In this document: piece after piece, positions 23,686 to 35,700 of the stretch
Position numbering within the stretch: position 1 is the first letter of the stretch
Layout of the letters: each line of letters begins with the position of its first letter
Source: Helopsaltes ochotensis
Taxonomy: Eukaryota; Chordata; Aves; Passeriformes; Locustellidae
NCBI GenBank assembly: GCA_013400155.1
Contig: VXBM01000002.1
Location: forward strand, 4,754,914-4,818,913
DNA length: 64,000 nucleotides
Direction of reading: 5' to 3'
Program-made: the position numbers and the translations under genes
The notes under the pieces: model-generated
The model's database searches: none
The model's input: only the letters and a program-made list of their open reading frames with translations
Told to the model about the DNA's origin: nothing

Positions 23686-25990
23686 CTGTGGGAGAGAGGC
23701 GGTGACAGCGGGGACCCTGCACTGCCCTGCCTGGATGCCTCCAGCCCGTGGTGGCTCACTTCTGGAATAACCAGCTGAGGGAGGTTCGCCTAAAGGGTCC
23801 CCAGAGGGACAAGGAAATGTGACGCTGCAAGCAAGCGGGCGGGAAGAACACTCCCCAGCAGAGAACACGCCACTCCAAAGCCCTCAGTGGAGGAGAGGAG
23901 GTGCCTGGGGCAGGGCTCCAGCAGCCTGAGGGACCGTGGCAGCCCAAGGAGCCACAAGCCCCTGTCCTGGAGCACCCCCAGAGCAGGAACCTGTTGGGCA
24001 GCTCTTGCCCACACAGGACAGGGTCTTTCCCTCCAGCAGGTGCAGCCAGGGCTTTCCACTTTGAGGTGAACTCTTAGGGGAAGTGCCCAAGCCAGGGACC
24101 TCTGCAGAAGCATTTTTCTTCAAAATTATGAGGAACCACTGAAAACATGGATTTTACAATAGCAAAATTATCCCCAGCCAAGGGCCAGCAGTGTCAAGTG
24201 GAACAAAGCCCACTAGTCCCATTCCTGCCCATTTCCTCCATGAAGCTTTTCCCCAGGTGCTGCTGGTCTAGTGAAGGAGGAAGAGGAAGGATTGGTTCCA
24301 CACTTGGTCTGGAGGGGTCAGAAGCAGTCATCAAAGATGAACTGGATGAGGGTCCAAAGAACACTCAAAACTCTGAGAACATCTCAAGGCTAAAGGAAGC
24401 AGAATTACAAGAAATGAAAAGGTGTGTCATTCCTATAGATGACTTTGAACTTCCTCTGGCACTCCAGCAATTACAAACCTTCTCCCTGTGCCTGGGTTAG
24501 ATCTTTTTTACCAAAACTGATAATATGCTTAATCCTCTTGTTTTGCTTATTTTATAGCCTCTCTGCATGTAACTGCCCCAGGAAGTTTGCTAAAGTCAGG
24601 GAATGGCAGAGCAGATCTGACTCGTGTCCAAACAGCATTTTATTCTGTTCCTGTACAGAGGATGTGATTTTATTCTCATTTTCCAGAACCAGTTTTAATC
24701 ATATTTTTAGGTAAGATCCAACCCAAAGCAATTCAGCCACAAAAAACTGGTCCCAAATTCCTATGGATGAGTAGAGATCACAATATGATCATAAAACGGT
24801 TTGCTTGGACACCTGAATTGCTTTTTAATACATAAAGCAATATTTGATTGAGAATAACTTTCTGGCTAGTAACCCAGATAATAACAGCAAAGAGTGGAAT
24901 GAAGACTGGGATTTTACAATGGCTCTGGACCTGAACTTAGCTTGAGTGCTACAACTAACAGAGCTGTTGTGTGCCCTTACAAATCTTCTTTGGGGCTATT
25001 TTGCTGTGACAGCTTTGGGTTATTTCCTTGGAAAGCCAAACCCGGAGAAAGGCAGACTTCCAGTGCTATGATTACCTGGCAAGCAGGAGCTGTAGCTGAT
25101 TCCTGATGCTACTGAAGTCCAGCAGAAGTGCCAACAAAACAGTCAGAGCTGCTGCAAGAAAAGAAATAAATGAGTAGTTTACCCTAAAACAGATTAAATC
25201 ATAATGGTTCAAATTCCACTTGTTTCCTGGTATCTTTGCCCAAATTTCCTATGAGATACAATGAAGCAGGGAAAGATTTCCAAGTCTATATTCACCAAAA
25301 CACAACTTTTCAAAGTTAAAAAAATTAAAACCCAGAACATAATGTGGAGAATGCTGTCTTGTTAAATCTAAATTTAACTCTCAACCAACACCAATGGATG
25401 TTTGCATTTCTGTACGTTTTGCATTTCTGTACACTGGGACTTGTTTTACAGAGAATTTCCAGGGAAAAAACTCTTTTGCTGTCTGCCCATCTTTCTCCCT
25501 TGATTGCCCTTCAGGCATTTTTGCATCTCTTTGGCATTTTTGCATCTCTTTGGCATTTTTGCAGCTTTCTAGTGCAAAAGTGATGCCTACAGCTCACGGC
25601 AGGAGAAATGGAACTTGTTGCACTTTGGAAAGCATCCTCTACACTGAAGGATTGCTGTGACCTTAGAGCTTCTGTAGTTCCCTCTGTCACAGTGTATGGA
25701 GGGGGTGAAAACTGAAAACATCTTCAAGGAAGGATCAGCAGTTTAGCAGATATAGACAATTTAACCTTATACTTTAAAATATTCTGGACTCGGAGGACAG
25801 AAAGACAAAGGAGGCAGAGAATTTGCCCAAACCCCAGAAGTTTCTCATTACAGAATCTCCATTTTCCTGCTCCAGAATGAATCGAGATAAAAGGATTTTT
25901 TTGGAAGTGCTCAGCCAAAAACTCCTGGTGGCAGAGCCAGCAGCAATCCTAGCTGGGTTGCTCAGGGGCTGCAGGTTGGTATTTTCCACA
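23686..25990. other. DUOXA2 5' intron; short tandem duplications
   Basis: If the upstream non-coding exon is right, this is its intron. No coding exon is visible. A 19-bp unit (ggcatttttgcatctcttt) is repeated about 2.5 times at 25514-25565, and a nearby 16-17-bp duplication (tttgcatttctgtacg) lies at about 25398-25431. Confidence 0.5.
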
Positions 25991-26019
25991 GGGGGGGGGG
26001 AAAAAAAAAAAAAAAAAAG
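25991..26019. repeat. poly-G/poly-A tract
   Basis: A run of about ten G is followed by about eighteen A at the edge of the CpG island. Homopolymer length in assemblies is often unreliable. Confidence 0.8.
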
Positions 26020-26268
26020 AGCAAACAAACCAGAAAAACAAAAAACAAACCAAAAACCTGTCCCCTGGAAACTGAACGACCAGAACTGCAATTCGCAGGT
26101 GGGGAAAGAGGAGCGAGGGGGCAAAACAGGGTGGAATAGCAGAAACCGAGGGTTAACTGCAGATGGGAAGCATCCTCCCCTCGCAGCCCCTGCGAGCCGC
26201 GACCCCCGGGGGCCGCTCGCAAAGAGAGGGGCCGGGCTGGGCGGGGGGGACACCCCCTCCCACCACCT

Positions 26269-26318
26269 ACCTCCTCCTCCTCCTCCTCCTCCTCCTCCTG
26301 CTGCTGCTGCTGCTGCTG
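26269..26318. repeat. (TCC)n(TGC)n composite microsatellite
   Basis: About nine TCC units run directly into about six TGC units on the plus strand (AGG and CAG on the minus strand). It overlaps the putative DUOXA2 first exon. Confidence 0.9.
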
Positions 26319-26340
26319 GGCGGCTCCGGCAGGACTTATA
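26271..26340 (-). promoter_or_regulatory. DUOXA2: TATA box and putative first non-coding exon of DUOXA2
   Basis: On the minus strand TATAAG (26340-26335) is followed about 65-70 nt later by a strong donor (aggag|gtaggt, exon end at 26271). With a start site 25-30 bp after the TATA box, the exon would be roughly 26310-26271, made almost wholly of CAG and AGG repeats. The acceptor at 23687-23686 before the DUOXA2 ATG is its natural partner. This is inferred from signals only. Confidence 0.45.
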
Positions 26341-27006
26341 GGCGGCCCGGGCCGTGTGTGCCCCGCAGCGCCCGCCCCCCGCACGGCCCCGCAGGGGAGG
26401 CACAGGCGGGGCACACCCGGGGGACAGCGGGCACGGGACAGCGGGCACGGGACAGCGGCCACACGCGTGCCAGGGGGAGCGGACACCGCGTTAAGGATCG
26501 GAGGAATCGAGGGCACTCGTGTCCCTGCTTGCGCGGAGGAAAGGGAGACAGAGCGGCTGGGGGTACGCGTGTGCTTGTTTGCGGGGACCGGGGGGATCGG
26601 GGACACTCGTGTGGGTGTCTCTGAGAGCCGTGCGTGTCCCTGGGAAGGACGGCACTGGGAAGGATGTCTGGGGCATCCTCGTGGGCGGGGTGGGTCGGCG
26701 GGATCGGGACCCGGCGCGTTCCCGCCCGCGGGGGAGCTGCGGGCCCGGGGGGGCACGGCGCCGGGACTGCGGGCCCGCTGCTGCCGCTGCTGAGGGGGCG
26801 GGCGCTGCTGCCGCTCCTCCTCGTCCTGCCGGGGGACTCGTCGGGATGGGGCCGTGCCCGGGGGATGGAAGGGGTCGGGCCGTGTCCCCGTGTCACTCAC
26901 TGCACGTCCTGAGGGGCGCTGGTGATGAGCTGGGGCCGTGCGTGTCCTCACCGGCAGGGAGCGGCGGAGCCACGCACATCCCTGCCGGGGAGGGAGAAGG
27001 TGCGGG

Positions 27007-27079
27007 ACACAGCCTGTCCCTGCGTGGGGACACAGCCTGTCCCTGCGTGGGGACACAGCCTGTCCCTGCGTGGGGACAC
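27007..27079. repeat. 23-bp tandem repeat, 3.2 copies
   Basis: Three identical 23-bp units start at 27007, 27030 and 27053, each beginning acacagcctgtccctgcg, followed by a partial copy. Copies show no mismatch, which suggests recent expansion or active homogenisation. It lies at the right side of the CpG island. Confidence 0.95.
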
Positions 27080-27150
27080 GACACCGCAGGCACCGGCAGA
27101 GACCCCTCACGTTCCTCCAGGGGACGGAGTCCCTGCTGTGCTCCGGGGCG

Positions 27151-29761
27151 TTGGGGCATCCGGCCCCAGGGGGAAGCTGGAGACACCACTCACCCCTGTG
27201 TGTGGATTTTCCATGGAGTGTGCGTGTCTAGGACACTCTGGGATCCAAGGCTGGGACATGCAGCCCGTTCTGAAATCCCAGGACTGGCTGGTGTGTGGAA
27301 GGCGGCAGCCCCCGAGTGTGTCCCACCAGCGCTGGCAAGAGATGGAAATCAGCTGTGACTCACAAGGACGATAGGGATCAGGCTCCAGGCTTGTGGAATG
27401 CCTTGGATCTGCTGTCCTCTGGGTGACACACTTAGGTTCTGCCATGGGGCTGATGCTCTCTCAGGACGCTGGTGTGTTCCACAATCCCAGGTGATCTGTG
27501 GCTCTGAGGAGAGCCCAGGAGACCCTTGGAGGCTGAAGCCCTAACTTTAGGGGAGCCCAGTCTGCTGGGATCAGGTGGAACAGGAGATGCTTGCTCTGTG
27601 GGAAGCTGTGTGTTTGCACTATCTGGCATATGTTTTTTGGATGGGTGTGAAACTCAGGGCACAGGGATCCTCTCTGATGGGAGAAGACAAGCTTAGTTTT
27701 ACCAGATGCAGAGGAAGGGAATGAGTTTCCAAAGGTGGCACAGGGAACCTGTGGAAAAGGAGAGTGGAGGGCTCATCATTACAATATTCCTGGAAGGCTT
27801 GACAAGGCTGTGGAAATAATCCACTTGCCAAGCTTTCCTTCAGCAAGCTGCACCATGGGCTTCCGAGGTCAGTCTACAGGATCACCACTGTTACCATATC
27901 ACATTGGCCATGATCCAGACTGGAAAACCTCCAGAGTCTTGGACTGATAAGGCAATAAATAGATTGCAAATTCTGGGGCATGGGAGACAAAGGGTTCATG
28001 AGAACTGGCATCTCATCTCACGGAATTACAAGAGTAATTCCCATAAGAGGGAAAGGGAGGAAGGAGGAAGGAATTTTGAAACACTTGTTCTGCTGGCAGT
28101 CTATGAGAAGACCCAGGGGGAAAGGGAAGATGATCTGTGCTGTGGCTGTGGTGATGTGCTTTGAGCCTTGGCTTTGCTCCGTGTCTCCTGAGCTGGTTCT
28201 GTGCCAGTGCTGAGGGAAGGGGCTGCTTCAACAGGGAGAGCTTTCAGGCAGGAAAAGAGAGTCCCAGTCCCATGTGGTGATGGTGACAGCACTCTGCCGC
28301 TCCTGCCAGAGATCACAGGCATCTCCAGGTGTCACCATTAGCCAAACTTTCATGTTCTTTGTACAGAATGGGGCTGACAGCCTCTAGTTCCCACCAGCTG
28401 CACAATGTAAATCTCACATCCACCAGACCACGCTCAGCACAGGGCTGTGGGGCGCAAAGGATGTGGGATGGAAGAGCTGTTGTAACGGCCAAGGAGTGTG
28501 GAAATGTCACTTCTTGAGACACAGCTTATTTTCTAATGCAAAAGACCAAAAGTACCAGAATCTCTGGCAGAAGGACTGACAACGCGTTACATGCTCTGCT
28601 CACACGCTAGTGATGGGTGTTTAAATTGATGAATGTAATTGATGTGAGTGCAAATTTTAATATTTAAGTCTCAGACCACTCTGTTTTCCAAGCAGACAGT
28701 GCAATATGAACTCATGTTTTGCAGTTTGTAACACTGGGAGTTATAGGTGAAATATCCCCACTGCTACTCTCAGGAAATCAAAAACAAAACCTACAGAGCT
28801 GCTGGTAATGTGCAAGCCTTTCCAAAACCAGATTTTATTTAAGTTTTAATTAAAATAATGAAAAAATTAAAAATTAAAAACATTAATTTGGATGTGACAG
28901 AGCGGGATAGGAAAAGCTGAAACCTGTGCAGTGCTGTATCTCTAGGCAGCTCTTCTGAAATAGTGCTGATCTTTGGATACACACTGAAACAGGGACAAAG
29001 AGCCATAGCTAGTGGAAAACCCTGTCTTGGAGTTAAATTCAGGTCTGGCATTCTTATGCATGGAAAGCCAGTGGTAGGTGGAATTGTCACATTTGTGACT
29101 CTAAATCACTTCACAATTCAGAACTGGGAATCCCTCTCTTCTGGGCAGGTGTTGCCTGGGATTTTAAATGTTCAGTTCCCAATGGTGAAATCTGCTCTGG
29201 ATCCAACGCCTTTGTGGAAAGAGAGGTGGTAAAGCATCATGAGAAAGGCTGATCAGAAGGGATAGCCCAGGTTAGCTCAGAGAGGATCAAGTTGTCTTGT
29301 CTGCAGTACTCACACACTTCAGGATGTCTGACTGTGTGCTAAGGCTTTTCCATCATGTTCACATGGATTTGCTTGGATGGGTCAATGCTGGAAAAATTTC
29401 CAGCTGCAATGTGCCTGTTTCTGTAATGAAGGGCTTTCTGTAATGGAGCAGACACAACCAGATGATGAGCTGCAAGTCTAACTGGGATACCCCCAGGCAG
29501 GGCCACCGGTCCTGCTCCAGCAGAAAGGTGTTCTCAGGTCAGCTGACACATCCTGACAGAACTTTCCCAGGGTGCTGGGGTCTCACAGGACTCCTGCCAG
29601 CTTCCCAGAGCCCAAATCAGGAGACACTGCTGATGGATGATGGCAGCAGCAAGGTTTTACCCAGCAAACCACAAAAAGGAGCTGAGGTTTTGGTCTTTCC
29701 ATGTTTCCAGCCTTCAGGAATAGCTCACCTCCAGCTCCCTCCCTCTCCTCTCCATTTGCAG
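27151..29761. other. upstream region / first intron of the dual oxidase
   Basis: No coding exon recognised. It probably contains the 5' intron of the dual oxidase, since the first coding exon at 29762 is preceded by an acceptor. No repeat family was assigned. Confidence 0.4.
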
Positions 29762-29789
29762 GTCGCTGCTTCCAAAGACCCAGTGGCTG

Positions 29790-32700
29790 ATGCAACCTGC
29801 AGCAATGATGTTGAATTTGGTTGTGGTTCTGGTGGGAGCATGGACCCTGGGGAGTAAGTGTGATTTTGGGACAGGGAACCCAAGGGGAGATCCTGGGTGG
29901 TTGATGCCCCTCAGGGGAATTTCCTCTGACCCACAGGACAGAGGAAATATACCATCATATCAGCAACCTGATCTAGTGGAAGGTGTCTCTGCCCATGGCA
30001 GGGTTTATGGTCCCTTCCAACACAAATTCTATGATTCTGTGATGCAGTTGGCGAGGAAATAAGAAAAATCAGAGCAAAGTGCAGGTTGAGAGACTGCCCT
30101 ATGGCAGCTGAGATGAGAACACAGCTTGTAACCTGGAACTCAAAATCTTTGCTAGTATTAGCAAAGTAAAAAATAAAAGTAATAAAAATTAACACGAAGG
30201 AATTAAGGCTGATGCTGATGCAAAAGCGCCGAATCTTTCCTTGACTCACGTGGACATTGTTGGAGTCAGAAGTAAAGAGAGGTTTCTGATCCAGTGAAAG
30301 GGAAGGAGAAAAGGAATGTCTTTTGGGTTTAGACTGGGGGTGGCCACAAATTGATCTGGGGACATCAGGATCACAAGTATGACAAGCATGAATTTCTAAT
30401 TTTAGCTATTGTCCCTCAAAAGAGGTGAAAACTTGTCTAAAAACCTGCATATTTGGGAAGTTTCAGAAAGAATATGGGAAAAGATCACAATATAAGTATA
30501 ATTCTCTAGTGGTGATGCTTGTTTTCATGCTTTTTCCTTGCTACTCACGAAGTGGGTCTCGTCTGTTCCAGGAGCCCAGGAGAGCATCTCGTGGGAGGTG
30601 CAGCGCTATGACGGCTGGTACAACAACCTGCTGCACCACAGCCACGGCTCCGTGGGTGAGTGCCAGGCCTTGGGGCGGGGATGGTGGGATGGGGCCAGGT
30701 GAGCTGCCCCTCGGGCATCTGGCTTGCTTTGTGGCTGAGACAGAAACCTTCTGACCTGAGCCTGAACCAGGCAGGCAGTGCCCCCTCCCGTGACCCTCCG
30801 TGGTCCCTAGAAGCACCTGAGAGCCCCGTTAGAGCAGCGAGGAGGGGCCGGACAGCCCAGGTGTGGGCACTGCCGCGTTTTGCTGCGGCCCAGGCACAAT
30901 CTGCAGGTCACCCTGGTGTTGGATCAGTCCCAGAGCAAAGCTGTGCCTTTGTGAGATGGCTCAGAATATCCCAGGCGGGGAGGACACAGCTGTTTTCAGA
31001 GGGTGTTTCTGTGATGGTCAGGGATCACAGAGCTGCAAAAAAACCACCTTTAGCCAAAATCAACATGCAGTTCAACCAGGATTCAACACAAAGCAGAAGA
31101 GTTCATGGTCCAGGCATGCTGAACCTATTGATTTTCTGCCCTTCAGAGAGCTGATACATGTACTGGTTGGTACTGGGGAGGCGTTCGGGATTTCCCAGTA
31201 CCATTCGTGAACTATTTCCTTGTGCCTACAGCCAGCCCATAGGCTCAACTCTAGATGTCCCTGAGCCAGAGACCAGGAAAGATCAGGCAGGATCTTATCT
31301 AAAACACTGATGATCCTGAATCCTCATTTCTGGCAGCCCAGGTTGGTCACTGCTGGTGACACACTGGCACAAGGTGCAGTGGCAGTTGCACAGCTTCCTC
31401 TGAGCCCTTTGGACTACATTACATGTGTGCCACCAGCCCTTTGGCAACATCAAAGCCTGACAGGAAGAAACAGCCCTGGCAGACCAGGTCTTCCTCTTCT
31501 ATAACAGACAGATCAGACCTTACCTTTTGGAAACCAACCTATGGAAACTAAGCCGCAAACTAAGTCAGGAATTCAGGATTTCCCCCAGTTTTGGGGAGCT
31601 CCAGTAAATGGAGCCCACCACACTGCTGACAAGCCTTTCAAAATCAGTGAGAAATGACCTCCTGCCTCTGGGCTTTTCAGTTTTGGCACTGGCAGTGCAT
31701 GCAAAATCAGGGTGTTTCTCTCTGATCTTCACACTTGTCTCGCTGCCTCTCTGGCTGTTCCCTCTCCTGTTCCCTATGGTGCTGGCAAACACCACAAGTT
31801 TGTAGGATTGCACAGTCAACATGGGACAGCTCAACATCGCTCCAGTTACCCACTGGAGCACCACCCCAGACCTCCAGGGGGCACATGGACATAAGGACAA
31901 CTGAAGAGACGAAGATGAGGGAGGGAGGGAGGATCCCTCCTGGTTTTAAGAGTACCGATCCCAGCGTTGCAAGAAGTTTTGGGTGATGACACCAACACTT
32001 GCATGTCCTTGGCCACTCTAAGAACCTCCGCTATCCTCTGGTCTTCTGGGACCTGAACACACATCCACGTATCCCTGTATCTACGGCTGTGTCTCCCACT
32101 GGGTACCACAGAACCCATTCCATGTTTTTTGGTGCTGCAGGAGCCAGGCTGCTGCGTCTCCTGCCAGCCAACTACGCCGACGGCGTCTACCAGGCGCTGC
32201 AGGAGCCCCGCGTGCCCAACGCCCGCCGGCTGAGCAATGCCATAGCTCGGGGGCCCTCGGGGCTGCCCTCCCGCAGGAACACAACCGTGCTGGCCGTCTT
32301 CTTCGGTAAGACCTGGGGCCCTGCACGGACGGCAAAAATGGGGATTTGGGTGGAAAAACGTTGGTTTCTCACACACCCAAGGCCGTGCATCGGAGCGCTC
32401 CTCACCCAGCCCTCCACAGCAGACCCACATGTGGATATCAGACCCACAAAGCCTTGGGTGGGACTTTGCCACAGCACTGTCGAGCTAGGAGAGTTCATGT
32501 GGATTTTTGGTGACCTTTCCCAGTTGACCCAAGTGCTGATATTTGTCAGCTGGGAACTTCCTCATTTCTTTCAGCAGAGGAGGTGCCCCGTGGCAAAAAC
32601 ACCAGATAGATCCAATAAGAGCCAGGCTGGGCTGAACTGATGCAAATTGGAGCAGTTTTTTTCTCTCTCCCAGGAACTCAGTGGGGTCTTAAGGCCTGGA

Positions 32701-35700
32701 GATGTCTGTCTCTGGGAAATCACACAATGCCAGAATGTTTGGGTTGGAAGGGACCTCAATGGTCATCTTGTTCCACTAGGCCAGGTTTCTTCAAGCCCTC
32801 TTCAACCTGGCCTGGGTCACCCTTGCTGCACATGGTGGTCCCCTCAGCCTACCTACAGCTGCCCTCCCTGGTGTCCTGGCAGCTGCTGACCATGCTTCGA
32901 TATCTGCCAGGTTTCCACGTGCTCTTGGACATCCTGGAGACAGAGAAACCTGGCTGCCCTGCTGAGTTCCTCAACATCTACATCCCATCTGGAGACCCAG
33001 TGTTTGACCCTGCCGGCACTGGGGATGTGGTGCTGCCCTTCCAGCGCATCCGCTGGGCAGCAGAGACGGGGCAGAGCCCCAACAACCCTCGGGAACAGGT
33101 AGGTGTGGTTCCCTCTGCTCTCTGCCTTTTGGCTGAATTCTTCTTCAACCACCACCGGGGTCTCTAGCAGCCAAGATAATTTGCAAAAATAAAATGAGAG
33201 GTTTTCCCCCAGTTTCTCTGGATTTTGCTGTTCTGCTTGTGTTCTCCAGATTTCTTTCATGCTGGAGATCTTCCCAGCCAAAATCACCAAAGTCAAATAT
33301 CCCTCTGAACCTGTCATGCGACAAACCCTGAAGAGACCAGTTTAGCAAGTCATGTTTTTATCAACATTTAAAAGCTTAAAAAATTGGAAACTCCAGCATG
33401 TTTTCAGAATAAAAAAGTATGTTTCCATGCAAACATTTGGCAAGGGGGATATTCAACATGCTGCCAGGACAGTGGGACTTCCTGCTGTGAGATCAGAGGG
33501 GACAGCTCTGGTGTTCTGAGTTTCCCCAGACATGGGTTTAGCCCCCTTCCAGCCTACATAGGAACTCACAGATGTCTGCTTCTGGGCATAGGCAAAATAA
33601 TTGGGAAAGAAACAACCCCAAAAATACTTTTGAAAGGCCTGTACCTGGTCTTTTCCTCTATCTGGCAGTAATTCCTGAAGTTTGCACAGTGATGGTCTGT
33701 ATTTATTTGCTTCCTGAGAGCCCTTGTTGAAATAGGGTTAAAACAGACTGCTTTGCAAGAAAAAAAGAAGCAGACTCAGGGTTTCCAGACCTCCTTATTT
33801 ACACCTTTCCAGTGAAATCCTGGCACCTGTTAATGCCTCTTCCCTGTGCCTGCCCTAGACCAACGAGATGACAGGCTGGCTGGATGGCAGCTCCATCTAC
33901 GGCCCCTCACACTCCTGGAGCGATGCCCTGAGGAGCTTCTCGGGGGGACAGCTGGCATCAGGCCCCAGCAGGAGCCTCCCGAGGCAGACGGACGGCAGGG
34001 TTCCCATGTGGAAGGCACTGGATCCGTCCACGGGACAGGGCGGTCCCCAGGGGATCTACGGTAATGGTGGCATTCCAATGGCTTTTGATCCCTGACTGGG
34101 AGCAAGGGGAGCAGGAGGTCCCTGGAGCTGAGCCCAGAGCGGATCCCAGGAAAGGGCAAAGAGCAGAAGGTGCAGGGAGGCAGGACATGTGGGTCAGGAG
34201 GGCTGTGGGAGGGAGAGCAGGCAGTTTCCCAGGGGGACGAAGAGTTGAGCCCCAGTGAAGATATCCCAGCAAGAACACCAGAAACTCCAGAGGCCGCATG
34301 CCCAGGCAGCAGTGTCTGATCCCAGGTGAACTCCTCTGGGGAAAAATGCTGCTGCTGATACAAAGCCACTCAGCTTGCTTTGAATTCCTCACCTGCCCAA
34401 CATTTGGTCCACGCTGGGGGCCCCGTACTGCTTCTCACTTGCCCAGGTTGCTGGTCTGCCGGGGGAGGAAGGAAGGGCGAGGGGACAAAGGGACACTGGG
34501 CTGGATCCACAGGGCTGGGTGTGCTCCTCCAGCCACGGGCAAAGCTAGACCCGGCGGTGACATCCCCCACTGATGGTCATGGTGGCTCTTGCAGACCTGG
34601 GGAGTGCCTGGGGGAATGAGAACCCCTTCCTGCAGGCTGAGAGCATCGCCTGGTTTCGGTACCACAACCACCTGGCCACGGCACTGGCCCAGAAGCATCC
34701 TGCCTGGTCCGATGAGGATCTCTTCCAGCACACTCGCAAGAGGGTCATCGCCACTTTTCAGGTGAGGGACGGGACCCCCCCTGCTCTGCTGGGACCCCCA
34801 ACATCTTGCATGGCTCTGGCCTGACCCAGCTTCCCTGTTCCCTAGAGCATCGTTCTGTATGAGTGGCTGCCGACCCTGCTGGGCACACGGGTCCCGGAGT
34901 ACCAAGGTGAGGGATGGGCAGGCAATGGAGTGTTGGGAACAGGGGAAGGGGGACCAGGGGAGCTGGTGACTGGGGAGGGAGAGGGAGCTTGGCCTTTTTT
35001 CCCTCCAGCCTGTCTACTGCCCCACAGGTTACCAGCAGCACCTGGACCCCAGCCTCTCTCCAGAGTTCGTGGCGGCTGCAGGGCAATTCCTGGCCACCAT
35101 GGTGCCTCCAGGTGTTTACAAGAGGTAGGAGCAGCCTGGAGGGATATGGGACTGCCTGTGTGAGGGGAGGGGGTGCCCAAGATGAGTTGGTGACTGGGAG
35201 TGGTCTTTGTTGGGATGGCCTCTGTCCCTTCCCCGTGTCCTGCCCTCAGCTGAGACAGCCAAGCCCTGACAGCTGCAGGCAGCCCTGGCTGAGGGCTGTG
35301 GGTTCAATCCCTCTCTGTTGTTCCAGAGACACCAAGTGCCGGTTCCAGAACGTGTCTGTCTCCAGTGGCTCCTTCCCAGCAGTGCGGCTCTGCAACAGCT
35401 ACTGGAGCAGAGAGGTACAGGGGAGGGAGAACAGGGGTCCTGAGAGTGTGGCAGGCTGGCCAGGGGGCTTCATCCCTTGCTCTGTGTTATGGAGCACTCC
35501 ACAGGGGTCTGTGAGAGAAATTGGGTGCAGAGCATGACAGCCAGACAAGGGGTGAGAGATCGTCCCCGTCCAGCATCCCCAGCCTTCAGCTATGTCAGGC
35601 TCAGACCTCAAGGCTGACCTGATGTGGAAAAAATGAGCCTGGAAGAGGTCCCCAGTTCCCCTACGGCATGAGTCTGCACCCCTGGGGGCACCACTTTGGG

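Larger units (their letters stand above)
26160..27150. promoter_or_regulatory. CpG island between DUOXA2 and DUOX
   Basis: Very high GC and CpG content, unlike the AT-rich 24-26 kb stretch to its left. It lies between the divergent DUOXA2 and dual oxidase genes and is the likely common promoter region. A minus-strand TATA box is at 26340-26335. No equally clear plus-strand TATA box or first exon for the dual oxidase was found, although its first coding exon starts with an acceptor (29760-29761), so an upstream exon must exist. Long ORFs here reflect base composition. Confidence 0.6.

Noticed and set aside
25962..27110. 382-codon minus-strand ORF and overlapping plus-strand ORFs (for example 26519-27358)
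   Set aside because: They lie in a GC-rich CpG island where stop codons are rare, include triplet and 23-bp repeats, and show no protein family features.
29805..29810. alternative DUOX start codons at 29805 and 29808
   Set aside because: Not excluded, but the ATG at 29790 is the first in the exon and in frame. All three give the same mature protein after signal cleavage.
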